From the NCBI RefSeq assembly GCF_017569205.1, contig NZ_CP071870.1, positions 1,736,001-1,800,000 on the forward strand: a DNA stretch of 64,000 nt. Reading direction: 5' to 3'. The DNA comes from Propioniciclava sp. MC1595 (lineage in GTDB: Bacteria; Actinomycetota; Actinomycetes; Propionibacteriales; Propionibacteriaceae). The position numbers were made by a program, and so were the translations under genes. This document shows positions 1 through 8,858 of the stretch, piece by piece (the stretch's first letter is position 1; each line of letters opens with the position of its first letter). The notes below the pieces were generated by a model. That model was not told where the DNA came from, did no database searches, and worked only from the letters and a program-made list of their open reading frames with translations.

Positions 1-413
<413 letters not shown>

Positions 414-417
<4 letters not shown>

Positions 418-1694
418 GCAGACAGCGCCTTGTCGAGGTCGGCGATCAGGTCGTCGACGTTCTCGATGCCGATCGAGAGCCGGACGCCCTCGGGCGCCAC
501 GCCGGCGTCCACGAGCTCGGACTCGGTCAGCTGGCTGTGCGTGGTCGTCGCGTTGTGGATCGCGAGCGACTTCGCGTCACCGATGTTGGCCAGGTGGCTG
601 AACAGCTCGAGCGCCTCGACGAACTTCGAGCCGCCCTCGCGCCCGGTCTTGAGGCCGAAGGCGACCAGCCCGCTGTTGCCCCTGGTGAGCATGCGCCCGG
701 CGACCTCGTGGTACGGGTCGTCGGCCAGGCCCGGGTAGCGGACCCAGGCCACGCGGTCGTCGTTCGCCAGGAACTGGGCGACCTTGAGGGCGTTCTCGCT
801 GTGACGCTCCATGCGCAGGTGGAGGGTCTCCAGGCCGAGCAGGATCTGGAACGCGTTCATCGGTGCGATCGCCGCGCCCGTGTTGCGCAGCATGACCGTG
901 CGGGCGCGGATGATGAACGCGGCGGGGCCGGCCGCCTCGGTCCAGACGACGCCGTGGTAGGCGTGGTCGGGGGCGGTCAGGTTCGGGAAGCGCTCGGCAT
1001 GGGCGGCCCAGTCGAAGCGCCCGGAGTCGACGATCACGCCGCCCATCGAGGTGCCGTTGCCGGCGAAGTACTTGGTGGCGGCGTGGACGGCGATGTCGGC
1101 GCCGTGGTCGAACACGCGGCACAGGTACGGCGTGGCGGCGGTGTTGTCGACGATGAGCGGCAGGCCCAGCGCGTGCGCGGCCTCGGCCCAGGCACGGATG
1201 TCGAGGACGTTCAACGCCGGGTTGCCGAGGCTCTCGGCGAAGACGAGCTTGGTGCGCTCGTCGACGTGCTCGGCGAGGGCCGCCGGGTCGTCGGGGTCGA
1301 CGAAGCGGGTCTCGACGCCGAACTGCGGCAGCGTGTGGGCGAAGAGCGCGTAGGTGCCGCCGTACAGCTTGGAGCTGGCGACGATGTTGTCGCCCGTGCC
1401 GGCCAGGGTCAGCACGGCGTAGGTGATCGCCGCGGCGCCGGACGCCGTGGCCAGCGAGGCCAGCCCGCCCTCGAGCGCGGTGACGCGCTTCTCCAGGACG
1501 TCCTGGGTCGGGTTCATGATCCGGGTGTAGATGTTGCCGGACTTGCGCAGCGCGAACAGGTCGGCGGCGTGCTGGGTGTCGTCGAAGACGTAGCTGGTGG
1601 TCTGGTAGATCGGCACCGCGCGGGCGTTGGTGGCCGGGTCGGCCTGCTCCTGCCCGGCGTGCACCGCCAGGGTCTCGATGCTGTAGTCGGTCAT
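414..1694 (-). CDS. metY: O-acetylhomoserine aminocarboxypropyltransferase (sulfhydrylase)
   Basis: PLP enzyme of the Cys/Met metabolism family that makes homocysteine from O-acetylhomoserine and sulfide. About 426 residues, the family's normal length. Signs include ETLAVHAGQ at the N-terminus, [13 protein letters not shown], the substrate/PLP region SSKLYGGTY, and [11 protein letters not shown] followed by the PLP lysine in [11 protein letters not shown]. The window offers two ATGs six bases apart. I chose the inner one because AAGG sits six bases before it, while the outer ATG directly abuts that site. It lies upstream of metX and its stop codon overlaps the metX start. Its product feeds MetH, encoded at 52652-56134. 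Confidence 0.95.
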
Positions 1695-1727
1695 GGTCAT
1701 CCTTCGGGTCCCGGAAAGCGTGGGGCC

Positions 1728-1733
1728 ACCCTA
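1728..1733 (-). promoter_or_regulatory. Putative -10 box of metYX
   Basis: Read on the minus strand this is TAGGGT, a TANNNT actinobacterial -10, about 33 bases upstream of the metY start. It would give a short leader that contains the ribosome site. No clear -35 was identified. Confidence 0.4.
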
Positions 1734-1756
1734 GGGCTTGAGGGGTGGTCCAAGCT

Positions 1757-2326
1757 TCAATCTCGGCTGCCGGTCGACAGGGCGAAGCGGTGCAGCACCT
1801 CGTACCGGTTGCCGCGGTCGCGCAGGTGGCTCTGGATCAGGACCAGCTCCTCGGCGGTCCACCCGTCCGCGTCGAACGTGTCGAGCACGCGCACCAGGCG
1901 GGTGCTGTCGATGGCGCGGTTGGCCCGGGCCAGCGTCAGGTGGGGCACGAACCGCGCCCCGTCCACCCGCACCCCGGCCCGCACGGCGGCGTTGCGCGAG
2001 CGCTCGGCCAGGCTCGTCAGCTCGGACGCCCCCTCGGCCAGGCCGAGCCACAGGACCTTGGTCTCCAGCGGCCAGGGGAACGCGCCTCCCCCGGCCAGCC
2101 GGAGCCGGAAGACCGGCGTCCGGTCGGCTGCTTCGCCGAGCGCCTCGACCAGCGGGTCGAGGGCCCGCTCGGGCACGTCGCCCATGAACGCGGTCGTGAG
2201 GTGCCAGCCCTCGGGTCGGGTCCAGCGCAGCCGTGGTTCGGCGGGCCGGCGCGGGGTGAGGAAGGCGTCCAGCTCCTCCACCAGCTCGGTCGGCGGGACA
2301 AGGGCCGTGAACAGGCGAGCTCCCAT
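1757..2326 (-). CDS. thpR: RNA 2',3'-cyclic phosphodiesterase (2H/LigT family)
   Basis: A 2H phosphoesterase of 189 residues, the family's usual size. The two defining HxTx motifs are present: HLTT near residue 42 and HLTL near residue 127. It begins MGARLFTALVPP. Members hydrolyse 2',3'-cyclic phosphate ends of RNA; the in vivo substrate is unknown. The open frame continues upstream, but I chose the ATG at 2326 because the family begins there and a TACGCT -10 box lies exactly six bases before it, fitting leaderless transcription. It is convergent with nothing and sits between metY and a decayed transporter gene. Confidence 0.88.
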   Translation of the reverse strand: MGARLFTALVPPTELVEELDAFLTPRRPAEPRLRWTRPEGWHLTTAFMGDVPERALDPLVEALGEAADRTPVFRLRLAGGGAFPWPLETKVLWLGLAEGASELTSLAERSRNAAVRAGVRVDGARFVPHLTLARANRAIDSTRLVRVLDTFDADGWTAEELVLIQSHLRDRGNRYEVLHRFALSTGSRD

Positions 2327-2332
2327 GCGCCC

Positions 2333-2338
2333 AGCGTA
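2333..2338 (-). promoter_or_regulatory. Leaderless -10 box of thpR
   Basis: TACGCT on the minus strand, with a six-base spacer to the thpR ATG and no Shine-Dalgarno sequence between. One of a set of similar signals in this window. Confidence 0.45.
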
Positions 2339-3252
2339 CGCAGCGCGGGCACCACCGCCGCAGCCCCCGCCGAGGGTGGCGCGGGCGGCGACGTCGGCGT
2401 GTTCACCTGGTGGGCCGAGGGTTCGGAGAAGGACGGCCTCGCCGAGCTGGGGAAGCTCTTCGTCGCCGAGTACCCGAACGACACGTTCGTCAACCTGGCC
2501 GTCGCCGGCGGCGCGGGCTCGAACGCCAAGGCCAAGCTGGCCGCCGACCTGCAGAACAACAATCCGCCGGAGTCCTTCCAGGGCCACGCCGGTGCGGAGC
2601 TGACGGACCACATCGACGCCGACCAGATCGAGCCCGTCAACGACATCATCGAGGCGCTCGGTGGAGCCTCGGTGTTCCCGCAGAACCTGCTCGACCTCAT
2701 CACGGTCGACGGTGACATCTACTCCGTGTCCTCCAACGTCCACCGCTCGAACGTGGTGTGGGTGAACCCCGAGGTCCTCGCCAAGGCCCAGGTCGCCACC
2801 GAGGCGCCCGCCGACCTCGACGCCTGGATCGCCGACATGGAGAAGCTGAAGGCCGCCGGCGTCGACACCCCGCTGTCGGTCGGCACCGCCGCGTGGACCC
2901 AGCTGCACCTGTTCGAGAGCATCCTGCTCTCCGAGCTCGGCACCGACGAGTACAACAAGCTGTTCACCCCGGGCGCCGCCTGGGACACCGACGCTGTCAA
3001 GTCGACGGTCAGCAAGTACGCCAAGGCCCTGAGCGTCGCCAACACCGGTGGCGCTGACGACTGGCCCGCCGCCACCGTCATGGTCATCGACGGCAAGGCC
3101 GGCTACAACGTCATGGGCGACTGGGCCGTGGCCGAGTTCAACTCCAAGAACAAGACCTACGGCACTGACTACCTCGCGTGGCCGACCCCCGGCACCGACG
3201 GCAGCTGGGCAAGTACTTCATCAGCGGACTGATGAGCGGCTCGGTGAAGTAG
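2339..3252 (+). pseudogene. Decayed sugar ABC-transporter substrate-binding protein
   Basis: The remnant reads GDVGVFTWWAEGSEKDGL, then KLAADLQNNNPPESFQGHAGAE, VDGDIYSVSSNVHR and VIDGKAGYNVMGDW, typical of extracellular solute-binding family 1 proteins. The signal peptide and lipobox are missing; coding sequence begins abruptly next to thpR. After PTPGTDG near 3200 the reading frame breaks, and the family's C-terminal end (LGKYFISGLMSGSVK, then TAG at 3250-3252) follows in another frame, with roughly 100 residues between these parts lost. Both a 5' truncation and an internal deletion are therefore seen. No permease genes remain beside it. Not expected to be functional. Confidence 0.82.
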
Positions 3253-3299
3253 CCGATCGGCGACGGCGTGCCAAGATGGACGCCGACGAAAGGACGGGC

Positions 3300-3764
3300 A
3301 TGAGCCTCGAGGAGAAGCTGCACACCGACATGGTCGCCGCGCTGAAGGCGCGCGACTCCGAGCTGGTCACCACGCTGCGCATGGCGATCGGCGCGCTGAA
3401 GAACGAGAAGGTGGCCGGCAAGTCCGCCCGCGAGCTCACCGAGGCCGACGAGGTCGCGGTGTTGCAGCGCGAGGTGCGCACCCGCAAGGACTCCGCCCAG
3501 GCCTACACCGACGGCAACCGGCCCGAGCTGGCCGCCAAGGAGCTCGCCGAGGCCGACGTGATCGCCCGCTACCTGCCCGCCATGCTGGGCGACGACGAAC
3601 TGGACGCCCTCGTGGCCGAGGAGCTCGCGGCCGCCGAGGCCGCGGCCGGGGAGAAGCCCACGATGCGGCAGATGGGCGCCATCATGAAGGCCGTGAACGC
3701 GCGCGTGGCCGGCCGGGCCGACGGCTCGGCGGTGGCGGCCAAGGTGAAGGCCGCCCTGGCCTGA
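3300..3764 (+). CDS. yqeY: GatB/YqeY domain protein
   Basis: A 154-residue protein of the YqeY family, related to the tRNA-binding tail domain of GatB. It begins MSLEEKLHTDMVAALKARD and shows the family signatures LRMAIGALKNEKVA, AELAEADVIARYLP and GAIMKAVNARVAGRADGS. It may bind tRNA or a tRNA-dependent amidotransferase; its exact role is not established. The ATG at 3300 is preceded by AAAGGA at good spacing, whereas the in-frame ATG at 3276 has no such site. Confidence 0.9.
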   Translation: MSLEEKLHTDMVAALKARDSELVTTLRMAIGALKNEKVAGKSARELTEADEVAVLQREVRTRKDSAQAYTDGNRPELAAKELAEADVIARYLPAMLGDDELDALVAEELAAAEAAAGEKPTMRQMGAIMKAVNARVAGRADGSAVAAKVKAALA

Positions 3765-3824
3765 GCGACCTCTGGGCCGGATCCCTCCTTGACAAGGTGG
3801 GATGCGGCGGGGAGTCTGGCGACC

Positions 3825-3980
3825 ATGAGTGAGAAGCCCATGGACCCCCGTATCAACCCGAACGAGGCCGACGAGGACCTCGACAACACCAACGCGGCGG
3901 AGCGCCGCGGCGACGGTGGCCACCCGGTCAACCCGACCGACGCCGAGGGCGAGCAGCCGATGCCCGACGAGAACTCCTGA
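3825..3980 (+). CDS. Small acidic hypothetical protein
   Basis: A 51-residue, strongly acidic protein (MSEKPMDPRINPNEADEDLD...) with no recognisable domain, rich in Asp, Glu, Asn and Pro and so probably disordered. A GGGGAG site precedes the ATG, and a strong terminator follows the stop within 20 bases, both of which support a real gene. Function unknown. It resembles in composition the acidic protein at 19530-19829, but no clear homology is visible. Confidence 0.6.
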   Translation: MSEKPMDPRINPNEADEDLDNTNAAERRGDGGHPVNPTDAEGEQPMPDENS

Positions 3981-3995
3981 CACCCCCGAACAGGA

Positions 3996-4033
3996 CGAGG
4001 GCCGTCCCGCAGGTCGCGGGACGGCCCTCGTTT
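3996..4033. terminator. Rho-independent terminator, probably bidirectional
   Basis: CGAGGGCCGTCCCG and its exact reverse complement form a 14-bp stem around a short loop, followed by TTTCGT on the plus strand. It lies between the convergent small genes at 3825-3980 and 4040-4180. Confidence 0.85.
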
Positions 4034-4039
4034 CGTCAC

Positions 4040-4180
4040 TCAGGCGGCCAGGGTTAGGACGCTCTTGCTCTGGGCGCACCAAGGGCAGAACGCGGAAGCC
4101 TCGCCGCGCCGGACGGACAGGGTGTGGCCGCAGCTGAGCTCGGCCTGGTCTAGGCGCCACTGCGCCGTGTGGTTGGTCAT
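4040..4180 (-). CDS. 46-residue putative zinc-binding protein
   Basis: A very short gene with a clear AGGAG six bases before its ATG. The protein reads MTNHTAQWRLDQAELSCGHT, then RRGEASAFCPWCAQSK and ends in SVLTLAA. Cys and His in SCGH and the CPWC pair form a plausible Cys/His zinc knuckle (C-x-H ... C-x2-C). It is convergent with the small acidic gene and shares its terminator. No function can be assigned; a nucleic-acid- or protein-binding zinc ribbon is the likeliest type. Confidence 0.6.
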   Translation of the reverse strand: MTNHTAQWRLDQAELSCGHTLSVRRGEASAFCPWCAQSKSVLTLAA

Positions 4181-4320
4181 GGATACTCCTTCAACCGCAC
4201 GCCTCGCGGGGTCGCGCCGGCGGCGGGTACTTCAGCAATGGACCCATCGCGCGGTTCGGCGACGGGCGAGGGCGGCTCCGGCCCGGGGGGAAGCGGCCGG
4301 CACGACGTCCGTTGGGTTCG

Positions 4321-4339
4321 GCCCAGCACCGTGCTGGGC
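4321..4339. repeat. Perfect 19-base inverted repeat in intergenic gap
   Basis: GCCCAGCAC, one central base, then GTGCTGGGC. It lies about 65 bases upstream of the start at 4403 and could be an operator or a hairpin. There is no T-run after it. Confidence 0.4.
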
Positions 4340-4390
4340 AAGGACCCAGTATAGCCGATCGGCGTCCGACGTGCTGGGAATCGCCTCCAC

Positions 4391-4396
4391 TAGGGT
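4391..4396 (+). promoter_or_regulatory. Leaderless -10 box (TAGGGT)
   Basis: TAGGGT, six bases, then the ATG at 4403, with no ribosome-binding site. Fits a leaderless transcript. Confidence 0.5.
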
Positions 4397-4402
4397 GGAT
4401 GC

Positions 4403-5092
4403 ATGAGCCGGGTTGCCCTCTGGCGACGTACCGACGCCATCGCGGAGCCCCGGCTCAACCGCGCCAAGGCCTTGTTGCTGACCCTCATCGCGGTCACGTC
4501 GCTGCTGGCGCTGGCCTTCGTGCGCCCCGAGGAGGCGCCCCTGGTGGTCAACGTCTACAAATACCGGGCCAAGACGGGTGCGTTCCTGGGCAGCATGTTC
4601 ATGATCTGGCAGTTCCTGCTGGGCTTCCGCGGCGCCGTGTCGCCCGTCCTGCCCGACCTCGCGTGGGTCGGCATCGTGCACCAGCGGCTGGGCCAGTTCG
4701 GCGTCCTGATCATCGTCCTGCACCCGGTCTTCATCGGCCTGTACTGCCTGGAGACCCGCGGGCAGAACATCTTCGCGCTGAAGATGTCCGACCCGTTCTC
4801 CCAGCGCGTGCTGCTCGGCATGCTCGCTCTGGCGGTGGTCGGGTTCATCATCGTGACGAGCCTGGTGCGCTCGAAGATGGGCTTCTACCGCTGGCTGTGC
4901 ACCCACCTGTCGGCCTACCTCGTCCCGCCGCTGGCGTTCGTGCACAGCTTCCTGCTCGGCCCCACCATCCGGGGCACGTGGCTGCAGGCGTACTGGTGGC
5001 TGCTCGGCGCGCGAGGTCTTTCCACCAGACGGGGCGCCGACGCGGTCCCCGTGGGTGGCCCTGAGCTCTGGCGAGACCGGCGAAGACCCTGA
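4403..5092 (+). pseudogene. Truncated ferric-reductase-like transmembrane protein
   Basis: The first 200 residues form a multi-span membrane domain of the ferric reductase-like family: helices around residues 24-42, 56-74, 95-115, 133-152 and 165-180, with histidines in GIVHQRLGQFGV, VLHPVFIGL and FVHSFLLGPT placed as heme ligands. After WLQAYWWLLGA near 5010 the sequence turns into an unrelated Arg/Gly-rich tail. The FAD- and NAD(P)-binding domains that complete the family are absent. I read this as a gene cut by deletion; a shortened membrane protein could still be made. The complete relative at 6901-8295 lies in the same cluster. Confidence 0.7.
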
Positions 5093-5246
5093 CGGCAGCG
5101 ACCCATGGCGCCGGAGGGCTGAGGAGCCGACGACGCCCGGACGGCTTCGACCCTCTGTGGTTGGGAACAGCGGGATCACAGGAAGTGGACAGGCTGGCTG
5201 GCTAGCGTCGCTCCCGACGAACGATCCGAACCATGAAAGGCCTCCC

Positions 5247-5891
5247 ATGGATCCCATCTCCCGCTATTCCGCCGTCACCCGTAGGGCGTTCCTCGGCGGA
5301 CTCTCCGCCGCGGCGATCGTGGCCACGGTGGGCTGCGCGACAGAAGCGTCCACCTCCTCGGTTCCCGCCAGTTCGGCCTCCTCCGCATCCCCGTCCGCAA
5401 CCGCCACCGCGACGGCATCCGCCTCCTCCAGCGCCTCGGCGAGCACGTCGGGCACGGAGTTGCCGGCGAGCGCACAGGCGACCGTGTCCTGGACGTTCAC
5501 CTCCAGCGGTGGACGCTCCCGCAACCCGTACATGGCGGTATGGATCGAGGACGCCGACGGCAATTTCGTGAAGACCCTCGCGCTCTACCACAGGGCCAAC
5601 GGCGACAACTGGCTGAAAACCCTGTCGGCCTGGTACGCCGCGTCGGGCGGCACCGACACCACCACCAGTGGCACCGTGCCCGCTGGCAGCTTCACCGCGG
5701 TCTGGGACGGCTCCACCGCGGCGGGAGCCCGCGCAGCCCAGGGCAGCTACTACGTGTGCGTTGAGTCCGTGGTCGAGCACGGCTCAGAGAGCCTCGTCCG
5801 CCAGCAGGTGGAGTTCGCCACCTCGGCGGCCCAGACCACCCTCACGCCGGCCGGCGACATCGCAGCCGCCGCCGTCGCCTACACCGTCTGA
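5247..5891 (+). CDS. Tat-exported DUF2271 protein
   Basis: A 214-residue secreted protein. It opens with a twin-arginine signal (TRRAFLGGLSAAAIVATVGC) whose Cys gives a possible lipobox, followed by a Ser/Ala/Thr-rich linker of about 50 residues. The DUF2271 domain follows: VSWTFTSSGGRSRNPYMAVWIED, a tryptophan-rich stretch and VPAGSFTAVWDGS. This domain recurs beside ApbE flavin transferases and membrane flavin reductases, as here, so a role in extracytoplasmic flavin or heme electron transfer is inferred. The ATG at 5247 has AAAGG six bases upstream. The 3' end overlaps apbE tail-to-tail by 13 bases. Confidence 0.82.
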   Translation: MDPISRYSAVTRRAFLGGLSAAAIVATVGCATEASTSSVPASSASSASPSATATATASASSSASASTSGTELPASAQATVSWTFTSSGGRSRNPYMAVWIEDADGNFVKTLALYHRANGDNWLKTLSAWYAASGGTDTTTSGTVPAGSFTAVWDGSTAAGARAAQGSYYVCVESVVEHGSESLVRQQVEFATSAAQTTLTPAGDIAAAAVAYTV

Positions 5892-6814
5892 TGCCACTCC
5901 CCAACGCTGAGCAACTCGCCGCCTGAGCGGACGGCGAGCGCCGCGGCGCCTGACACCTGCTCCAGCAAGGGGACGGCCTCGGACCAGGCCAGCACGCCGA
6001 CAACCGTAGCGAGCGCGTCCGCAGTGATGGCGCTCGCTGCGCGGACAGTGGTGGACGGCCGGTTGGGCACCGGCCGGCCCGTCCGTGGGTCGATGACGTG
6101 TCCGTACCACTGGTCGGCGATCCGGAACCCGCGGTACACCGAGCCGCTGGTGGCCATCGCGCCGTCGCCGAGCACAACCGCGGCCAGTGGCCGCCCGCCG
6201 ATCGCGTCCGGGTTCTCAACCCCGACGCGGACGACCTCGTCGCCGACGTGCCGCAGGTCGCCGCCGGCGTTCACCAGAACGTCGCACACGCCGTCCCGCC
6301 GCCCCGCCGCGACGCCGCGGTCGACGATGTAGCCCTTGGCGATGGCGTTCAGGTCGACGCCCGCACAGTCGCCGATCCGCTCCACCCGTCGGCCTGCCAC
6401 ACGAAACGGCAGGACGGCCAGTCGCGCGGCCAACTCGTCCAGCTCGGCCGCCGACGGCAGTTCCTGCTCGGCCTCCGCGCGCAGCCAGCGCTGACGGAAC
6501 GCCCCCGCGGCCGGATGGAAAGCGCCGCCGGAGAACTCCCACCAGTGCTGGGCGGCGCCCAGGACGTCGCTGAGTTCCGCCGACACCGCGTCCAGCCGTC
6601 CGGAGCGCCAGCGACAGAGTTCGCTCCCGGGGTCGTAGACGGTGAACACGTCCTGCAGCCGCTCCATCTCCGCCACGACGGCGGCCTCCGCGTCCGCGGC
6701 GACAGCGCGTGCCACCGCCGGAGTTCCGCCCCGGGCGACCACACGGACCTCGACGTTGGTTCCCAGCAGCGGGTGGTAGATGCCGCGGGAGGTTGCGCGG
6801 ACGGGAACACTCAT
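5879..6814 (-). CDS. apbE: FAD:protein FMN transferase
   Basis: ApbE moves FMN from FAD onto a Ser/Thr of target flavoproteins outside the membrane. The protein has 311 residues. Family marks: GTNVEVRVVARG, FTVYDPGSELCRW, HPAAGAFRQRW, the Mg/FAD region DLNAIAKGYIVDR, LVNAGGDLRHVG, and GHVIDPRTGRPVPN. No signal peptide is evident, which is unusual for a periplasmic type but common in actinobacterial forms. No FMN-acceptor (FMN-binding domain) protein is encoded in the window, so its target is elsewhere. A TAGGGT -10 box six bases upstream suggests leaderless expression, divergent from the reductase at 6901. Confidence 0.93.
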   Translation of the reverse strand: MSVPVRATSRGIYHPLLGTNVEVRVVARGGTPAVARAVAADAEAAVVAEMERLQDVFTVYDPGSELCRWRSGRLDAVSAELSDVLGAAQHWWEFSGGAFHPAAGAFRQRWLRAEAEQELPSAAELDELAARLAVLPFRVAGRRVERIGDCAGVDLNAIAKGYIVDRGVAAGRRDGVCDVLVNAGGDLRHVGDEVVRVGVENPDAIGGRPLAAVVLGDGAMATSGSVYRGFRIADQWYGHVIDPRTGRPVPNRPSTTVRAASAITADALATVVGVLAWSEAVPLLEQVSGAAALAVRSGGELLSVGEWHQTV

Positions 6815-6820
6815 GACGCC

Positions 6821-6826
6821 ACCCTA
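6821..6826 (-). promoter_or_regulatory. Leaderless -10 box of apbE (TAGGGT)
   Basis: Minus-strand TAGGGT with a six-base spacer to the apbE ATG; no Shine-Dalgarno sequence. Confidence 0.5.
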
Positions 6827-6876
6827 GAGACGCTCGTTCCCACACGAACCTTCCACGTGGTGCACAGCCGAGCCAC

Positions 6877-6894
6877 AGGCTCTCCTGAGAGCCT
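6877..6894. promoter_or_regulatory. Perfect inverted repeat just before the flavin reductase gene
   Basis: AGGCTCTC-CT-GAGAGCCT, then CTTTCC and the ATG at 6901. It occupies the place of a ribosome site, in the divergent promoter region shared with apbE. It could be an operator or a translation-blocking hairpin. Confidence 0.45.
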
Positions 6895-6900
6895 CTTTCC

Positions 6901-8295
6901 ATGGCAGTCGAAACCCTCGTAGCCCCGCTCGCGCGCGGGCACTACGCACGGCAGGCGCGCGCGAACCGGGTCCGTGCGGGCGCCGTCGTCGGCGCCGGCT
7001 GGCTGGTGCTGGCGATGAGTGTGGTCCTGTTCCTCGCCGAGGACGGCCTGGGCAGGTTCTCCCACCTCGGTTCCTCGATCAACGCGCTCGGCATCATCGC
7101 CGGGCTGATCGCCACCAGCGCCTTGCTGCTGATGCTGCTGCTCGCCGCACGTGTGCCGCTGATCGACCGCGCCCTCGGCCAGCCGCGAGCCACCGCTCTG
7201 CACTCCCAACTGGGCGACACGGTGGTGATCGGGCTCGGCCTGCACGCGGTGCTGGTCCTGGTCGGCTACGCGGCCATGGACGCCATCTCGATCATCGACG
7301 AGTTCGTCTACCTGTGGGCGCAGAGCGACTTCATCCTGGCCGTCGTGGCCATGGCGCTGCTCGTGGCCGTGGTCGTTTCGTCCATCGCCGCGGCCCGCAG
7401 GCGGCTGCCGTACGAGGTCTGGCACGCGGTGCACCTCGCCAGCTATGTCGCGGTGGGCCTGTCGATACCCCACATGTTCTCGATGAGCGGCCTGCTGGCG
7501 CAGGGCGCATGGCAGCGCAGCTACTGGATCGCGCTGCTCGTGGTCACCGGCGGCTGCCTGCTGGCGTTCCGGTGCCTGCGGCCCGCCTGGGTCTCGCTGC
7601 GGCACCGGGTGCGGGTGACCGCAGTGACGTCGGCGGGGCCCAACGTCTTCCACATCGAGGTCAGCGGACGCAGGCTCGACCGACTGGGAGTGCAGGCGGG
7701 CCAGTACCTGCACTGGCGCTTCCTCGCCCCCGGCCTGTGGTGGCACCAGCACCCCTTCTCCGTCTCCGCGGCTCCCTCGGCGGCCCGGCTGCGGATCACG
7801 GTCCGGGTGCTGGGCGCGGGTACGGCGGCGCTGCGTGACCTCCGGGTGGGCACCAAGGTGTTCATCGAAGGCCCCTACGGTACGTTCACCGACGGCGCCA
7901 GGACCACCGACGCGGTCACTCTGGTCGGTGCCGGTGCTGGCATCGCCCCGATCCGGACGATCCTCGAGTCCACCGCCTTCGATCCCGGCGCGGCCACGGT
8001 CGTCCTGCGCGGCTCGCGCGCCGACGACGTCGTGCTCGGCGACGAAGTCGCTGCACTGTGCGATCGTCGGGGGGCGCGTCTGGTCGAGCTGGTGGGGCAT
8101 CGGGCGCCCGGCGACCGCTGGGTGCCGGCCGATCAACCCCGACTCACGCTCGTCGATGTCGTCCCCGGGGTCGCCGGCACAGACCTCTACGTGTGCGGCC
8201 CCGAGGGCTTCATGGCCTCGGTGATCGCCGACGCCCGGGCGGCCGGGGTGCCGGAAGAGCAGATCCACACCGCGGCGTTCGGATTCGCAGCCTGA
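6901..8295 (+). CDS. Membrane ferric-reductase-like flavin oxidoreductase
   Basis: 464 residues: six membrane spans in the first 230 residues (ferric reductase-like domain, histidines in LHAVLVL, WHAVHLASY and IPHMF as probable heme ligands), then a ferredoxin-reductase-type module. The FAD site is HQHPFSVSAAP, the NAD(P) site is LVGAGAGIAPIRTI, and the end carries YVCGPEGFMASV. It should pass electrons from NAD(P)H through FAD and heme across the membrane. With ApbE and the DUF2271 protein it forms a probable extracytoplasmic electron-transfer unit. No ribosome site is seen before the ATG; a perfect inverted repeat is there instead. Confidence 0.88.
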   Translation: MAVETLVAPLARGHYARQARANRVRAGAVVGAGWLVLAMSVVLFLAEDGLGRFSHLGSSINALGIIAGLIATSALLLMLLLAARVPLIDRALGQPRATALHSQLGDTVVIGLGLHAVLVLVGYAAMDAISIIDEFVYLWAQSDFILAVVAMALLVAVVVSSIAAARRRLPYEVWHAVHLASYVAVGLSIPHMFSMSGLLAQGAWQRSYWIALLVVTGGCLLAFRCLRPAWVSLRHRVRVTAVTSAGPNVFHIEVSGRRLDRLGVQAGQYLHWRFLAPGLWWHQHPFSVSAAPSAARLRITVRVLGAGTAALRDLRVGTKVFIEGPYGTFTDGARTTDAVTLVGAGAGIAPIRTILESTAFDPGAATVVLRGSRADDVVLGDEVAALCDRRGARLVELVGHRAPGDRWVPADQPRLTLVDVVPGVAGTDLYVCGPEGFMASVIADARAAGVPEEQIHTAAFGFAA

Positions 8296-8526
8296 TCAGC
8301 GTCAGGACGTGACCCCCTCCGTCCCTCAGCCCGGAGGAGGAACCGCCCGTCGCCGGTAGCCGGCGAGGAGCAGGTCTTCACTCCCCCGTCGCCCATCGAC
8401 CAGCGCACGGTGTGAGTCCCGCTGAGTGGTGGGCTTTGGAGGAGGGCGTGTCCTGAGCTGATGGGTGGGCCATCGGCGAGATCTTCGGTGTGTACGGCCA
8501 AGCACGCATCGAAGGAGTTCTCACCG

Positions 8527-8746
8527 ATGACCCAGTTCCAGTCTGCCCTGTCCGGGTTGCTGACGTCTGTCCAGAAACGGCGAGGGGGTCGATCTCGTGC
8601 GCGAGTCGGTCCGGATCGTGTTGCAGGAGTTGATCGGCGCCGACCGCTACGAGCGCACTCCCGAGCGAACGAATGAACGCAACGGCACCCGCCCCAAGGA
8701 GGTGATGACCAAGGGCGGCACCGTCGAGGTGCAGATCCCGAAGCTA
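8527..8746 (+). pseudogene. IS256-family transposase remnant (N-terminal, frameshifted)
   Basis: The piece starts MTQFQSALSGLLTSVQKR, loses one base near 8580, and continues in the next frame as VRESVRIVLQEL, RYERTPERTNERNGTRP and VEVQIPKL. This is the N-terminal DNA-binding part of IS256-type transposases. The catalytic core is gone. It ends at a junction with IS21-like sequence near 8750. The 230 bases between 8296 and 8526 hold no other gene; the part from about 8440 is probably the left end of this IS. Confidence 0.7.
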
Positions 8747-8858
8747 GGGACTGCTGCACGATTAGGTGACAACCGATCTGTGGGGCCCTGCGGGTGACGG
8801 CGCTCAGCGAAAGTCCTCAGTGGTGCTCACCGAAGTTCCTCAGGTCGCGGGGGTAACG

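Noticed and set aside
4232-5257. A 341-codon minus-strand frame opposite the ferric reductase-like gene.
   Set aside because: Composition is that of an antisense shadow (His/Gln/Glu-rich, no domain), while the plus strand shows clear membrane helices.
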